Positions 23,811 to 33,024 of a stretch of DNA of 64,000 nt are shown piece after piece. Source of the stretch: Thauera sp. JM12B12 (lineage in GTDB: Bacteria > Pseudomonadota > Gammaproteobacteria > Burkholderiales > Rhodocyclaceae). Position 1 is the first letter of the stretch. Each line of letters starts with the position of its first letter. The notes under the pieces are model-generated. The model saw nothing but the letters and a program-made list of their open reading frames with translations. It searched no databases and was not told the DNA's origin. The translations under genes were made by a program, and so were the position numbers. The stretch covers positions 1,674,001 to 1,738,000 of the forward strand of contig NZ_CP154859.1 in the NCBI RefSeq assembly GCF_039614725.1. The letters are read 5' to 3'.

Positions 23811-24773
23811 ATGCAAACGACCGGATTCAAGTCGTCAGCGTCGAAGAAGTTCGGCGACAGACTGTTCGGTACCATGGCGAAGTCCTTCGCCTGGCTTACG
23901 CTGATCCTCCTTGCCGGGATCATCATTGCGCTTGTCTACGCCTCCTGGCCGAGCATTCAGGCCTTCGGCATCGGCTTCCTCTTCTCGGATGCCTGGAACC
24001 CGCCGATGGAGGAGTTCGGTGCGCTGATCCCGATCTACGGCACCATCGTCACGTCGGTGATCGCGCTGCTCATCGCGGTGCCGGTGAGCTTCGGGATCGC
24101 CCTCTTCCTTACCGAGATGGCCCCGGCCTGGTTGCGCCGCCCTCTCGGCACCGCGATCGAGCTGCTCGCGGCGATCCCTTCGATCGTCTATGGCATGTGG
24201 GGCCTGCTGGTGTTCGCTCCGATCTTTGCCAAATACATCCAGCCCGGGCTGCAGGCCACCCTTGGCCAAGTGCCGGTGATCGGCAAGCTGTTCGCCGGCG
24301 CGCCGCTCGGCATCGGCCTGCTGTGTGCCGGCATCATCCTCGCCATCATGATCATTCCGTACATCGCTTCGGTGATGCGCGACGTGTTCGAGGTGACGCC
24401 GCCGATGCTCAAGGAGTCCGCCTATGGCGTCGGCTGCACGACATGGGAGGTGATGTGGGGCGTCGTGCTTCCCTACACCAAGACCGGCGTCATCGGCGGA
24501 GTCATGCTCGGCCTCGGGCGCGCGCTGGGCGAGACGATGGCGGTGACCTTCGTCATCGGCAATACGAACTTCCTCGACTCCGCCTCGCTGTTCGCGCCAG
24601 GCAACAGCATCACTTCGGCGCTTGCCAACGAGTTCGCCGAGGCGGACCCCGGCCTGCACACCGCGGCGCTGATGGAGCTGGGCCTGATCCTGTTCGTGAT
24701 CACCCTGATCGTGCTGGTGGTGTCGAAACTGCTGCTCCTGCGCCTCGCCAAGGGCGAGGGAACGAAGAGCTGA
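23811..24773 (+). CDS. pstC: Phosphate ABC transporter permease PstC
   Basis: One of the two inner-membrane permeases of the Pst importer. The start at 23811 ([13 protein letters not shown], 320 residues) matches family length; residues encoded upstream are not conserved and would include the intercistronic hairpin. Six or so hydrophobic segments are visible, beginning [20 protein letters not shown], and the permease signature appears as [21 protein letters not shown] followed by [12 protein letters not shown]. It is 114 bases after pstS and 12 bases before pstA. Confidence 0.95.
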   Translation: MQTTGFKSSASKKFGDRLFGTMAKSFAWLTLILLAGIIIALVYASWPSIQAFGIGFLFSDAWNPPMEEFGALIPIYGTIVTSVIALLIAVPVSFGIALFLTEMAPAWLRRPLGTAIELLAAIPSIVYGMWGLLVFAPIFAKYIQPGLQATLGQVPVIGKLFAGAPLGIGLLCAGIILAIMIIPYIASVMRDVFEVTPPMLKESAYGVGCTTWEVMWGVVLPYTKTGVIGGVMLGLGRALGETMAVTFVIGNTNFLDSASLFAPGNSITSALANEFAEADPGLHTAALMELGLILFVITLIVLVVSKLLLLRLAKGEGTKS

Positions 24774-24785
24774 CCGGGGACCGAC

Positions 24786-25628
24786 ATGAATCTTCTCGCA
24801 AGACGCAAACTGACCAACCGGGTCGCGCTCACGCTGTCGCTGTCGGCCATGGCCTTCGGCCTGTTCTGGCTCGCATGGATCCTGTGGACCGTGCTCGATC
24901 TCGGCCTGGCGGGCTTGTCGCTCACCCTCTTCACCGAGATGACGCCGCCGCCGGGCGCCGAGACCGGTGGACTGCTCAACGCGATCGTGGGCAGCCTGAT
25001 CATGGTCGTGCTTGCCACGCTCCTGGGTACGCCGATCGGCATCCTTGCCGGGGTCTATCTGGCGGAGTATGGCCGTTATCACTGGCTGGGATCGGTCACC
25101 CGCTTCATCAATGACCTTCTGCTGTCCGCGCCTTCGATCGTGATCGGTCTGTTCGTGTACGCGGTGGTGGTGGCGCAGACCGGCAAGTTCTCCGCCTGGT
25201 CGGGGGTGATCGCGCTGGCGTTGATCGTGCTCCCGGTCGTGGTGCGCACCACCGAGAACATGCTGCAGCTGATCCCGAACACCCTGCGCGAAGCGGCTTT
25301 CGCGCTCGGCGCGCCAAAAAGCGTGGTGATCTCCAAGGTCACGCTGCGCGCCGCGCGCGCCGGTGTGCTGACGGGCGTGCTGCTCGCCGTGGCGCGCATT
25401 GCCGGTGAGACCGCGCCGCTGCTCTTCACGGCGCTCTCCAATCAGTTCTGGACGCTGAATCTGAACGAGCCGATGGCCAATCTGCCGGTGACGATCTTCA
25501 AGTTCGCCATGAGTCCCTTCACGAACTGGCAGGAGCTGGCCTGGGCCGGTGTATTCCTGATCACGATGGGCGTGCTCATCCTCAATATCGTCGCACGCGT
25601 CTTCCTGCGTGCCGAGAAGCTCAACTAA
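24786..25628 (+). CDS. pstA: Phosphate ABC transporter permease PstA
   Basis: Second membrane permease of the Pst system, 280 residues, about six transmembrane segments. An N-terminal cytosolic stretch is followed by the first membrane span near [17 protein letters not shown]. The family signature includes [21 protein letters not shown] and [13 protein letters not shown] near residues 165-220, the coupling-helix region contacting PstB. Only 12 bases separate it from pstC, so it is cotranscribed. No odd features. Confidence 0.95.
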   Translation: MNLLARRKLTNRVALTLSLSAMAFGLFWLAWILWTVLDLGLAGLSLTLFTEMTPPPGAETGGLLNAIVGSLIMVVLATLLGTPIGILAGVYLAEYGRYHWLGSVTRFINDLLLSAPSIVIGLFVYAVVVAQTGKFSAWSGVIALALIVLPVVVRTTENMLQLIPNTLREAAFALGAPKSVVISKVTLRAARAGVLTGVLLAVARIAGETAPLLFTALSNQFWTLNLNEPMANLPVTIFKFAMSPFTNWQELAWAGVFLITMGVLILNIVARVFLRAEKLN

Positions 25629-25682
25629 GCGACAACCGAAAACAATCCAGGCCCGTGCCGCGGGCCGAGATTGGAGAAGAGA

Positions 25683-26447
25683 ATGGAAATCACCGACGCG
25701 CAGATCGAGTTCAAGGACTTCAACTTCTACTACGGGAAGTTCCACGCGCTAAAGAACATCAACTTCAAGATGGCGCGCCACAAGTGCACCGCCTTCATCG
25801 GTCCGTCGGGCTGCGGCAAATCCACGCTGCTGCGGACGATCAACCGCATGTACGACCTCTATCCGGAGCAGCGCGCCGAAGGCCAACTGTTGTTCGACGG
25901 TCGCAACCTGCTCGGGTCGGATATCGACGTCAGCGTGCTGCGCGCAAAGATCGGCATGGTCTTCCAGAAACCGACGCCGTTCCCGATGTCGATCTACGAC
26001 AACATCGCCTTCGGGGTGAAGCTGCACGAAAAGCTGTCATCCAAGGACATGGATGACCGTGTCGAATGGGCGCTGCGCAAGGCGGCGCTGTGGGACGAGG
26101 TTAAGGACAAGCTCAATCAGAGCGGCATGAGCCTGTCGGGCGGACAGCAGCAACGCCTTTGCATCGCGCGCGGCATCGCGGTCAAGCCGGAGGTGATCCT
26201 GCTCGATGAGCCGACCTCGGCGCTCGATCCGATCTCAACGGCACGGATCGAAGAGCTGATCGACGAACTCAAGGCAGAGTTCACGATCGTCATCGTCACC
26301 CACAACATGCAGCAGGCGGCCCGGATCTCCGACTACACCGCTTACATGTATCTCGGCGAGATGGTGGAGTTCGGCGTGACCGATGAACTCTTCGTCAAGC
26401 CGAAGAAGAAGGAAACCGAGGACTACATCACCGGGCGCTTCGGCTGA
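25683..26447 (+). CDS. pstB: Phosphate ABC transporter ATP-binding protein PstB
   Basis: ATPase that powers phosphate import. The 254-residue product has Walker A GPSGCGKS (40-47), the PstB-specific [16 protein letters not shown], signature LSGGQQQR, Walker [13 protein letters not shown] and the H-loop VTHNMQQA. The ATG at 25683 is preceded by GGAGAAGAGA; an in-frame TTG at 25671 lies on that ribosome site itself and is rejected. phoU, usually the next gene, is absent: a convergent DUF2789 gene follows. Confidence 0.97.
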   Translation: MEITDAQIEFKDFNFYYGKFHALKNINFKMARHKCTAFIGPSGCGKSTLLRTINRMYDLYPEQRAEGQLLFDGRNLLGSDIDVSVLRAKIGMVFQKPTPFPMSIYDNIAFGVKLHEKLSSKDMDDRVEWALRKAALWDEVKDKLNQSGMSLSGGQQQRLCIARGIAVKPEVILLDEPTSALDPISTARIEELIDELKAEFTIVIVTHNMQQAARISDYTAYMYLGEMVEFGVTDELFVKPKKKETEDYITGRFG

Positions 26448-26498
26448 CGCGCATGCGACGACCGCAGGGCGCCCGCCCCGCGGATCGGCGCAGCCAGG

Positions 26499-26529
26499 CA
26501 AGGGGGGCGAGCGATCGCCCCTTGTTCGT
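26499..26529 (+). terminator. Likely pst operon terminator
   Basis: A stem of CAAGGGG(GG)CGA with TCGCCCCTTG (26499-26524) carrying a small bulge, then TTCGTT. It lies 51 bases after pstB in the convergent gap. Confidence 0.45.
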
Positions 26530-26530
26530 T

Positions 26531-26556
26531 GGTTCGCCGCCGGGCTGCGGCGAACC
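26531..26556. terminator. Hairpin at the end of the DUF2789 gene
   Basis: GGTTCGCCGC-CGGGCT-GCGGCGAACC is a perfect ten-pair stem just beyond the 3' end of the minus-strand DUF2789 gene. No T tract follows on either strand, so termination strength is uncertain. Confidence 0.45.
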
Positions 26557-26562
26557 CTGCGA

Positions 26563-26799
26563 TCAACGTGCGCGCAAGGCGGCGTTGAGCTGGTCCACCA
26601 ACTCGGCCCAGTCCGCATCCACAGCGAGCTGCTCGCGCAGAAATGCCGCTTGGGCCTCGGTCCAGAAAGGCGCGTCTGCCAATTTCACGCTGTCGTGCAG
26701 CGGCGCGTGCGCTCTGATGAATGCATCGATTGCGCGACGGTCGTTCTCGAGGCCGAGCTGGGCGAAGAGGTCGGCAAGGACGTGTACGGGCTGTTCCAT
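26563..26799 (-). CDS. DUF2789 family small protein
   Basis: A 78-residue soluble protein that matches my memory of DUF2789: N-terminal VHVLADLFAQLGLENDRRAIDAF, then APFWTEAQAAFLREQLAVDADWAELVDQL. The function of the family is unknown to me. It is acidic, probably helical, with no cysteine, signal peptide or membrane segment. A strong AAAGGAG lies seven bases before the ATG. It converges on pstB and is divergent from tpiA across 232 bases. Position next to pst alone does not show a phosphate role. Confidence 0.82.
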   Translation of the reverse strand: MEQPVHVLADLFAQLGLENDRRAIDAFIRAHAPLHDSVKLADAPFWTEAQAAFLREQLAVDADWAELVDQLNAALRAR

Positions 26800-26968
26800 G
26801 ATGGTCTCCTTTCAACGCAAGGCGGCTGAGTGGCCGCCGGTCAGCCTAACCTGACTATAGTCGAGCGCGCGTGATCGAGGCGTGGGATGCACGTCCGCGA
26901 GGGCTGCGGTGCGATCGGGCGGTCGGGCCGCAGCGGACATCCTCAGTAGGGGCAATGGTTACAGCCAT

Positions 26969-26998
26969 TTGCTCCCAGGAGCTTGCCCATCCTATAAT
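26969..26998 (+). promoter_or_regulatory. tpiA-secG promoter
   Basis: TTGCTC (26969-26974), an 18-base spacer and a consensus TATAAT (26993-26998). Transcription would start near 27005, giving a leader of about 27 bases before tpiA. Confidence 0.6.
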
Positions 26999-27031
26999 CC
27001 TGCGGTTTAACCTCTTGGTTACGCGCGCTCA

Positions 27032-27769
27032 ATGATCCGACTCGTCGCTGGGAACTGGAAGATGAACGGCAGCCTGGCTGCCAATCGTGTCCTGCTCGAA
27101 GGACTCAGTGTCCAGCCCGGTGTGGAAGTGGTGCTCTGTGTGCCCTATCCGTACCTTGCGCAGCTTCAGGAACGCCCTGCCGGACTGATGCTCGGCGCGC
27201 AGGATGTCAGCGAGCATGTGGCCGGAGCGTACACGGGCGAAGTGAGCGTCTCGATGCTGGCGGATTTCGGTTGCCGCTATGTCATCGTGGGGCATTCCGA
27301 GCGCCGTGCGCTGTTCGGAGAGGATGACCTGATGGTCGGACGCAAGGCGCGTGCGGCCCTCGAGGGGGGGCTGGTGCCGATCGTGTGCGTGGGCGAGACG
27401 CTTGCCGAGCGCGATGCGGGTGCCGTTCTTCAGGTCATCGGTCGCCAGCTCGCCGCGGTGCGGGAGGTGCTCGGTGCGGAGGCGATGGGGGAGGTGGTCA
27501 TCGCCTACGAGCCGGTGTGGGCGATCGGTAGCGGCCGTTCGGCGACCGTCGAGCAGGTTGCCGAGGTGCATCGCGACATCCGCGCGTGGCTGAGGGGGCA
27601 GGGCATTGCAGCGGGCGGCGTGCGGATCCTTTATGGTGGCAGCGTGAAGCCCGACAATGCCCGTGCCCTGTTCGCCGCCGAGGACGTCGATGGCGGCCTG
27701 ATCGGTGGCGCATCGTTGGTTGCAGGGGATTTCATGGCGATCTGTCGCGCTGCGGCAGAAGCCGCTTGA
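27032..27769 (+). CDS. tpiA: Triosephosphate isomerase
   Basis: Interconverts dihydroxyacetone phosphate and glyceraldehyde-3-phosphate in glycolysis and gluconeogenesis. It has 245 residues. The catalytic set is complete: K10 in GNWKMNG, H88 in VGHSERR and E160 in AYEPVWAIG, with the phosphate gripper YGGSVKPDN near the C-terminus. Followed after 33 bases by secG, an arrangement found in many betaproteobacteria. The start at 27032 gives the canonical MIRLVAGNWKMNG. Confidence 0.98.
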   Translation: MIRLVAGNWKMNGSLAANRVLLEGLSVQPGVEVVLCVPYPYLAQLQERPAGLMLGAQDVSEHVAGAYTGEVSVSMLADFGCRYVIVGHSERRALFGEDDLMVGRKARAALEGGLVPIVCVGETLAERDAGAVLQVIGRQLAAVREVLGAEAMGEVVIAYEPVWAIGSGRSATVEQVAEVHRDIRAWLRGQGIAAGGVRILYGGSVKPDNARALFAAEDVDGGLIGGASLVAGDFMAICRAAAEAA

Positions 27770-27802
27770 TTGTTCAATGTCTGGTCTTATTCAAGGTTTG
27801 TG

Positions 27803-28153
27803 ATGGGTGATTACCTCTTTTCTCTCGTGCTGACTGTTCATGTGCTGGTCGGTCTCGGTGTCATCGGTCTCGTGCTTGTGCAGCACGGCAAGGGCGCCGA
27901 CATGGGGGCCGCTTTCGGTAGCGGTTCGTCGGGCAGTTTGTTCGGGTCGTCCGGTTCCGCGAACTTTCTCAGCCGCACCACCGCGGTGCTGGCGACGGTC
28001 TTCTTCCTTACCAGCCTGGGGCTCAGCTACCTCGCGAGCAACAAGCCTGCCGCGCCTTCCAGCGTGATGGAGGGGGTGCAGACGGCGCCCGCGTCCGAGG
28101 CGGCGCCCGCCGTCCCGGTCGATACCTCGCCGGCGCAATCCATTCCCAAATAA
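27803..28153 (+). CDS. secG: Protein translocase subunit SecG
   Basis: Small membrane subunit of SecYEG that helps SecA-driven protein export. The 116-residue form starting MGDYLFSLVLTVH has two membrane spans (about 4-25 and 54-75) with the conserved VLVQHGKGADMGAAFG and the serine/glycine-rich link before the second span. An in-frame ATG at 27770 would prepend 11 non-conserved residues; AAGG near 27793 favours 27803. The Pro/Ala/Ser-rich tail is variable in the family. It is cotranscribed with tpiA and followed by tRNA-Leu, as secG is followed by leuU in E. coli. Confidence 0.95.
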   Translation: MGDYLFSLVLTVHVLVGLGVIGLVLVQHGKGADMGAAFGSGSSGSLFGSSGSANFLSRTTAVLATVFFLTSLGLSYLASNKPAAPSSVMEGVQTAPASEAAPAVPVDTSPAQSIPK

Positions 28154-28162
28154 TTGGGCGCG

Positions 28163-28188
28163 AGCTCTTTGCGCGGTGCGCAAAAGCT
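28163..28188 (+). other. Hairpin after secG that overlaps the tRNA-Leu -35
   Basis: AGCTCTTTGCGC and GCGCAAAAGCT pair around GGT with one mismatch. The stem covers the TTGCGC that forms the -35 of the next promoter, so a secG transcription end and a tRNA promoter share the same bases. Confidence 0.5.
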
Positions 28189-28196
28189 CATATAAT
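28169..28196 (+). promoter_or_regulatory. tRNA-Leu promoter
   Basis: TTGCGC (28169-28174), 16 bases, then consensus TATAAT (28191-28196), predicting a start near 28203, about 16 bases before the mature tRNA. Confidence 0.6.
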
Positions 28197-28218
28197 TATG
28201 CGGCTTTCCAAGTGAAGC

Positions 28219-28303
28219 GCCGACGTGGTGAAATTGGTAGACACGCTATCTTGAGGGGGTAGTGGCGAAAGCCGTATGAGTTCGAGTCTCATCGTCGGCA
28301 CCA
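28219..28303 (+). tRNA. tRNA-Leu(GAG)
   Basis: Eighty-five nucleotides including an encoded CCA. The acceptor arms GCCGACG and CGTCGGC pair fully, the anticodon stem CTATC/GGTAG holds the loop TTGAGGG (anticodon GAG, reading CUC and CUU), a long variable arm marks a class II tRNA, and the T arm contains GTTCGAGTC. In E. coli the equivalent leuU also follows secG. Confidence 0.97.
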
Positions 28304-28310
28304 CATTCCG

Positions 28311-28337
28311 GGAACGCCCGCAATAGCGGGCGTTTCC
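28311..28337 (+). terminator. Hairpin between tRNA-Leu and nuoA
   Basis: GGAACGCCCGC-AATA-GCGGGCGTTTCC forms an 11-pair stem with one bulged T. It may end or trim the tRNA transcript. The T run is short and internal to the stem, so some read-through into nuo is plausible. Confidence 0.55.
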
Positions 28338-28363
28338 ATGCAGAGCAGCCATAAAACAATAAC

Positions 28364-28386
28364 GACGGCGCGTATCTGACGCCGTC
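28364..28386 (+). other. Hairpin in the nuo leader
   Basis: GACGGCG-(nine bases)-CGCCGTC, seven pairs, 24 bases before the nuoA start. Possible mRNA stabiliser or translation-control element; function unproven. Confidence 0.3.
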
Positions 28387-28410
28387 CAACGTAAATGGGG
28401 GTTTCTGGAC

Positions 28411-28785
28411 ATGCTGGAAAATTATTTTCCCGTCCTGATGTTCATGCTCGTTGGTTTGGGCTTTGGTGTTGCTCCAGTCATCCTCGGGCGTCTGCTCGCT
28501 CCCTATCGTCCCGATACGGAAAAAAACTCTCCCTACGAATGCGGCTTCGAGGCGTTTGAAGACGCCCGCATGAAGTTCGACGTTCGCTATTACCTGATCG
28601 CCATTCTTTTCATCCTGTTCGATCTCGAGATCGCCTTCCTTTTCCCGTGGGCGACGGTCTTCCAGGAGTTCATCGCAGCCGGAGAGGTCGCCTGGTTCGT
28701 CTTCGGTTCGGTCATGGTCTTTCTTGCGATTCTGGTAATCGGCTACATCGTCGAGTGGAAGAACGGTGCACTCGACTGGGAGTAA
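28411..28785 (+). CDS. nuoA: NADH-quinone oxidoreductase subunit A
   Basis: Small three-helix membrane subunit of complex I at the junction of the peripheral and membrane arms. The 124 residues include the conserved cytosolic loop [34 protein letters not shown] split across helices 1 and 2, with the Cys in YECGFE diagnostic. First gene of the 14-gene nuo operon, three bases before nuoB. Its start follows a hairpin-bearing leader with a weak GGGGG ribosome site. Confidence 0.97.
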   Translation: MLENYFPVLMFMLVGLGFGVAPVILGRLLAPYRPDTEKNSPYECGFEAFEDARMKFDVRYYLIAILFILFDLEIAFLFPWATVFQEFIAAGEVAWFVFGSVMVFLAILVIGYIVEWKNGALDWE

Positions 28786-28788
28786 TGC

Positions 28789-29265
28789 ATGAGCATTGAG
28801 GGCGTGTTTCGCGAGGGGTTCGTCACCACCTCGCTCGATGCGGTCATCAACTGGACGCGCACCGGCTCGTTGTGGCCGATGACCTTCGGTCTGGCCTGCT
28901 GTGCGGTTGAGATGATTCATGCGGGATGCTCCCGCTACGACCTAGACCGCTTCGGGGTGGTTTTCCGTCCCAGTCCGCGCCAGTCCGACCTGATGATCGT
29001 GGCGGGTACCCTGTGCAACAAGATGGCGCCGGCGCTGCGCAAGGTCTACGACCAGATGTCGGAGCCGCGCTGGGTGATCTCCATGGGGTCGTGCGCCAAC
29101 GGCGGTGGTTACTACCACTATTCCTACTCGGTCGTGCGCGGGTGCGACCGCATCGTGCCTGTCGATGTCTATGTGCCGGGCTGTCCTCCGACGGCCGAGG
29201 CGCTGATCTACGGCATTCTCCAGCTGCAAAACAAGATCAAGCGCACCAACACGATTGCGCGCTGA
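28789..29265 (+). CDS. nuoB: NADH-quinone oxidoreductase subunit B
   Basis: Carries the terminal iron-sulfur cluster N2 that hands electrons to quinone. All four ligands are present: C37 and C38 (GLACCAVEM), C102 (GSCANGGG) and C132 (VPGCPPTAE). The 158-residue length is normal. It is separated from nuoA by three bases and from nuoC by 14, so cotranslation is likely. NuoC is a separate protein here, unlike the NuoCD fusion of E. coli. Confidence 0.98.
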   Translation: MSIEGVFREGFVTTSLDAVINWTRTGSLWPMTFGLACCAVEMIHAGCSRYDLDRFGVVFRPSPRQSDLMIVAGTLCNKMAPALRKVYDQMSEPRWVISMGSCANGGGYYHYSYSVVRGCDRIVPVDVYVPGCPPTAEALIYGILQLQNKIKRTNTIAR

Positions 29266-29279
29266 CGGGTGTCCCAGAC

Positions 29280-29885
29280 ATGAGTGCCAAGCTTGAACGC
29301 CTGAGCCAAACCTTGCGCGACGTCTTTGGTGAGCGGATCGCTTCGCTCGCAGTCGATCGCGGTGAGGTCACGATCGAGGTTCCTGCCTCCGAGTACCTGC
29401 GCGTCGCGCGCGAGCTGCGCGATCATGCCGATCTGCACTTCGAGCAGCTCATCGACATTTCCGGTCTCGACTATTCGGCCTACGGCCATGAGCCGTGGGA
29501 CGGAAAGCGTTTCGCTTCGGCGGCGCACCTGACGTCGGTGAAGCACAACTGGCGCCTCCGCCTCAAAGTGTTCGCCGACGACGACGAGTTTCCGGTGGTC
29601 GACTCCGTAGTGGATGTGTGGCCGAGCGCCAACTGGTACGAGCGCGAGTCCTTCGACCTCTACGGGATCATGTATTCCGGTCATCCCGACCTGCGGCGCA
29701 TCCTGACCGACTACGGTTTCGTCGGTCACCCCTTCCGCAAGGACTTCCCGGTGTCGGGTTACGTCGAGATGCGCTACGACCCGGAGCAGGGCAGGGTGGT
29801 GTATCAGCCGGTGACCATCGAGCCGCGCGAGAACACGCCGCGCATCGTGCGCGAAGAGAATTACGGGAACGTCGGCCATGGCTGA
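29280..29885 (+). CDS. nuoC: NADH-quinone oxidoreductase subunit C
   Basis: Peripheral-arm 30-kDa subunit that braces NuoD and NuoB. The start at 29280 gives 201 residues beginning [17 protein letters not shown]; the open frame upstream lies inside nuoB. The family signature [25 protein letters not shown] is in the second half, followed by GHPFRKDFP. It overlaps nuoD by eight bases, so translation is coupled. It is unfused, as in most alpha- and betaproteobacteria. Confidence 0.97.
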   Translation: MSAKLERLSQTLRDVFGERIASLAVDRGEVTIEVPASEYLRVARELRDHADLHFEQLIDISGLDYSAYGHEPWDGKRFASAAHLTSVKHNWRLRLKVFADDDEFPVVDSVVDVWPSANWYERESFDLYGIMYSGHPDLRRILTDYGFVGHPFRKDFPVSGYVEMRYDPEQGRVVYQPVTIEPRENTPRIVREENYGNVGHG

Positions 29886-31131
29886 AATCCGCAACTACAC
29901 GATCAACTTCGGTCCGCAGCACCCCTCTGCGCACGGCGTGCTCCGCCTCGTGCTCGAGCTCGACGGCGAGGTCGTCGAGCGCGCAGATCCGCATATCGGC
30001 CTGCTGCATCGCGGCACCGAGAAGCTCGCCGAGACGCGTACCTGGGTTCAGTCCGTTCCCTACATGGATCGCCTGGACTACGTGTCGATGATGTGCAACG
30101 AGCACGCCTACTGCATGGCGATCGAGAAGCTGCTCGGCGTGCAGGTTCCTGAGCGTGCGCAGTACATCCGGGTGATGTTCGACGAGATCACGCGCATCCT
30201 GAACCATCTCCTCAACATCGGAACCCATGCGCTCGACATCGGCGCGATGACGATGGTGCTCTACACCTTCCGTGAGCGCGAGGATCTGATGGATGCCTAC
30301 GAGGCGGTCTCGGGCGCGCGCATGCACGCTGCGTACTACCGCCCGGGTGGCGTCTATCGCGACCTGCCGGACCGCATGCCGAAGTACGAGGTCAACAAGT
30401 TCAAGAACGAGAAGACGGTCAAGGAGCTCAACGCCAGTCGCGAAGGTTCGCTGCTCGACTTCCTCGAGGACTTCATCAACCGCTTCCCGACCTACTGCGA
30501 CGAGTACGAGACGCTCCTGACCGACAACCGGATCTGGAAGCAGCGTACCGTCGGCATCGGCGTCGTGTCCCCGGAGCAGGCGCTGGCGTGGGGCTTCACC
30601 GGCCCGATGCTGCGCGGCTCGGGCATCGCCTGGGACCTGCGCAAGAAGCAGCCCTACGAAGTCTATGACCGCATGGATTTCGACATCCCCGTGGGCAAGA
30701 ACGGCGACTGCTACGACCGTTACCTGTGCCGCATGGCGGAGATGCGCCAGTCGAACCGCATCATCAAGCAGTGCATCGACTGGCTGCGCAAGAACCCCGG
30801 CCCGGTCATCACCGACAACCACAAGGTCGCGCCGCCCTCGCGCGAGGCGATGAAGTCCAACATGGAAGAGCTGATTCACCATTTCAAGCTCTTCACTGAA
30901 GGCATGCACGTTCCGAAGGGCGAGGTGTACTCGGCGGTCGAGCATCCGAAGGGCGAGTTCGGTGTGTATGCGGTGTCCGATGGTGCGAACAAGCCATACC
31001 GCCTCAAGTTGCGCGCGCCGGGCTTCGCGCACCTCGCCGCGATGGACGACATCGCGCGCGGCCACATGATCGCCGACGTGGTGGCGATCATCGGCACGAT
31101 GGACGTGGTGTTCGGCGAAATCGACCGCTGA
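29878..31131 (+). CDS. nuoD: NADH-quinone oxidoreductase subunit D
   Basis: The 49-kDa subunit forming most of the quinone pocket with NuoB. The N-terminal [21 protein letters not shown] includes the quinone-contact histidine, and the homologue of the hydrogenase large subunit continues with [11 protein letters not shown] and [20 protein letters not shown]. At 417 residues it has normal length. The C-terminal [32 protein letters not shown] is fully conserved. A 97-base gap with two small hairpins follows before nuoE. Confidence 0.98.
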   Translation: MAEIRNYTINFGPQHPSAHGVLRLVLELDGEVVERADPHIGLLHRGTEKLAETRTWVQSVPYMDRLDYVSMMCNEHAYCMAIEKLLGVQVPERAQYIRVMFDEITRILNHLLNIGTHALDIGAMTMVLYTFREREDLMDAYEAVSGARMHAAYYRPGGVYRDLPDRMPKYEVNKFKNEKTVKELNASREGSLLDFLEDFINRFPTYCDEYETLLTDNRIWKQRTVGIGVVSPEQALAWGFTGPMLRGSGIAWDLRKKQPYEVYDRMDFDIPVGKNGDCYDRYLCRMAEMRQSNRIIKQCIDWLRKNPGPVITDNHKVAPPSREAMKSNMEELIHHFKLFTEGMHVPKGEVYSAVEHPKGEFGVYAVSDGANKPYRLKLRAPGFAHLAAMDDIARGHMIADVVAIIGTMDVVFGEIDR

Positions 31132-31140
31132 CGCCGTAGC

Positions 31141-31154
31141 CGGCTCGCCGGCAG
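31141..31154 (+). other. Small hairpin between nuoD and nuoE
   Basis: GCCGG-CTCG-CCGGC stem-loop ten bases after the nuoD stop, within the longest gap of the operon. It may mark an RNA processing point. Confidence 0.3.
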
Positions 31155-31228
31155 CATCAAAGCGGCGCCTCGCGGGACGCCACTGAACCAAACAAGAATC
31201 GGCAGGCTATCCGGAAGATCAAGACGAC

Positions 31229-31708
31229 ATGCTGAGCCAGGAATCGCTGCACCAGATCGATCGAGAGATCGCCAAGTATCCGCCCGATCAGAAGCAGTCC
31301 GCGGTGATGGCCGCGCTGCGGATCGCGCAGGTCGAGAAGGGCTGGCTGCCCAAGGAACTCATCGAGTTCGTCGCGCGCTATCTCGACATGCCGCCGATCG
31401 CCGCCTACGAGGTCGCGAGCTTCTACAACATGTACGACCTCGAGCCGGTCGGGCGCCACAAGATCACCGTGTGCACCAACCTTCCGTGTGCGCTCTCCGG
31501 CGGCGTGCATGCTGCCGACTATCTCAAGCAGAAGCTCGGCATCGAGTTCAACGAGACCACGCCCGACGGCAGGTTCACGCTCAAGGAAGGCGAGTGCATG
31601 GGCGCCTGTGGTGATGCCCCGGTGCTGCTGGTGAACAACCACCACATGTGCAGCTGGATGACCACCGAGAAGATCGACCAGATGCTGGCCGACCTGGACA
31701 AGAAATGA
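31229..31708 (+). CDS. nuoE: NADH-quinone oxidoreductase subunit E
   Basis: The 24-kDa subunit with the [2Fe-2S] cluster N1a near FMN. Ligands C82 and C87 (VCTNLPC) and C123 and C127 (GECMGAC) are intact. The 159 residues include the N-terminal helical bundle ([29 protein letters not shown]). Its stop overlaps the nuoF start by four bases (ATGA), so E and F, which form the NADH-oxidising tip together, are translationally coupled. Confidence 0.98.
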   Translation: MLSQESLHQIDREIAKYPPDQKQSAVMAALRIAQVEKGWLPKELIEFVARYLDMPPIAAYEVASFYNMYDLEPVGRHKITVCTNLPCALSGGVHAADYLKQKLGIEFNETTPDGRFTLKEGECMGACGDAPVLLVNNHHMCSWMTTEKIDQMLADLDKK

Positions 31709-33024
31709 GCACGCAAGGAATGATCCTCGCCGGCTGTGACGGCGACCGCACCTGGCGGCTCCAGGACTATGTGGCGCGCGGCGGTTATTCCGCGCTGAAG
31801 AAGATTCTCGCCGAGAAGCCCCCCCAGGACGCGATCATCGCCGAGCTGAAGACCTCGGTGTTGCGCGGCCGCGGTGGCGCGGGCTTCCCGACCGGCCTGA
31901 AGTGGAGCTTCATGCCGCGTTCGTTCCCGGGCGACAAATACCTCGCATGCAACTCCGACGAGGGCGAGCCGGGCACGTTCAAGGATCGCGACATCCTGCG
32001 CTACAACCCGCACAGCGTCATCGAGGGCATGGCGATCGCCGCCTATGCGATGGGCGCTGCGCGCGGATACAACTACATCCACGGCGAGATCTTCGAGACC
32101 TACTCACGTTTCGAGGAGGCGCTCGCGGAAGCGCGCGAGGCCGGCTTCATCGGCCAGAACATCCTCGGCAGCGGCTTCTCCTTCGAGCTCTTCGCGCACC
32201 ACGGTTACGGCGCCTACATCTGTGGCGAGGAGACCGCGCTACTGGAGTCGATCGAGGGCAAGAAGGGGCAGCCGCGCTTCAAGCCGCCGTTCCCGGCGAG
32301 CTACGGCCTGTACGGCAAGCCGACCACGATCAACAACACCGAGACCTTCGCTTCGGTGCCCTTCATCATGAACATGGGCGGCGAGGCCTTCCTGAACCTC
32401 GGCAAGCCCAACAACGGGGGCATGAAGCTGTTCTCGGTGTCGGGCCACGTCAATCGCCCGGGCAACTACGAGATCCCGCTCGGCACTCCGTTCGCAGAAC
32501 TGCTCGAGATGGCAGGCGGGATGCGTGGCGGCCGCAAGATCAAGGCGGTCATCCCCGGCGGCTCATCCGCTCCGGTCGTCCCGGGCAGCGTGATGATGGA
32601 CTGCACGATGGACTACGACTCGATCTCCAAGGCGGGCTCGATGCTCGGCTCGGGCGCGGTCATCGTCATGGACGAGACGACCTGCATGGTCAAAGCGCTC
32701 GAGCGACTGTCGTATTTCTATTTCGAGGAATCCTGCGGTCAATGCACCCCCTGTCGTGAAGGGACGGGTTGGCTTTATCGCGTGGTGCACCGGATCGAGA
32801 ACGGCCTGGGGCGTCCGGATGACCTCGATCTGCTGAATTCGGTGACGACCAACATCATGGGCCGGACGATCTGTGCCCTCGGCGACGCCGCCTCGATGCC
32901 GGTGCAGAGCTTCGTGAAGCACTTCGGCAGCGAGTTCGAATATCACATCGAAAACAAGAAGTGCCTCGTGCCGCCGGAAGTGCAGCGCGCTGGCAGTCAA
33001 ATCTACGTGAGCCCGTCATGCTAG
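31705..33024 (+). CDS. nuoF: NADH-quinone oxidoreductase subunit F
   Basis: NADH- and FMN-binding subunit with cluster N3. The start at 31705 gives 439 residues; the open frame upstream lies inside nuoE. The NADH/FMN glycine-rich loops [14 protein letters not shown] and [14 protein letters not shown] are present, as are [17 protein letters not shown] and the N3 ligands in [12 protein letters not shown] with the distant C in [12 protein letters not shown]. Overlaps nuoG by seven bases. Confidence 0.98.
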   Translation: MSTQGMILAGCDGDRTWRLQDYVARGGYSALKKILAEKPPQDAIIAELKTSVLRGRGGAGFPTGLKWSFMPRSFPGDKYLACNSDEGEPGTFKDRDILRYNPHSVIEGMAIAAYAMGAARGYNYIHGEIFETYSRFEEALAEAREAGFIGQNILGSGFSFELFAHHGYGAYICGEETALLESIEGKKGQPRFKPPFPASYGLYGKPTTINNTETFASVPFIMNMGGEAFLNLGKPNNGGMKLFSVSGHVNRPGNYEIPLGTPFAELLEMAGGMRGGRKIKAVIPGGSSAPVVPGSVMMDCTMDYDSISKAGSMLGSGAVIVMDETTCMVKALERLSYFYFEESCGQCTPCREGTGWLYRVVHRIENGLGRPDDLDLLNSVTTNIMGRTICALGDAASMPVQSFVKHFGSEFEYHIENKKCLVPPEVQRAGSQIYVSPSC

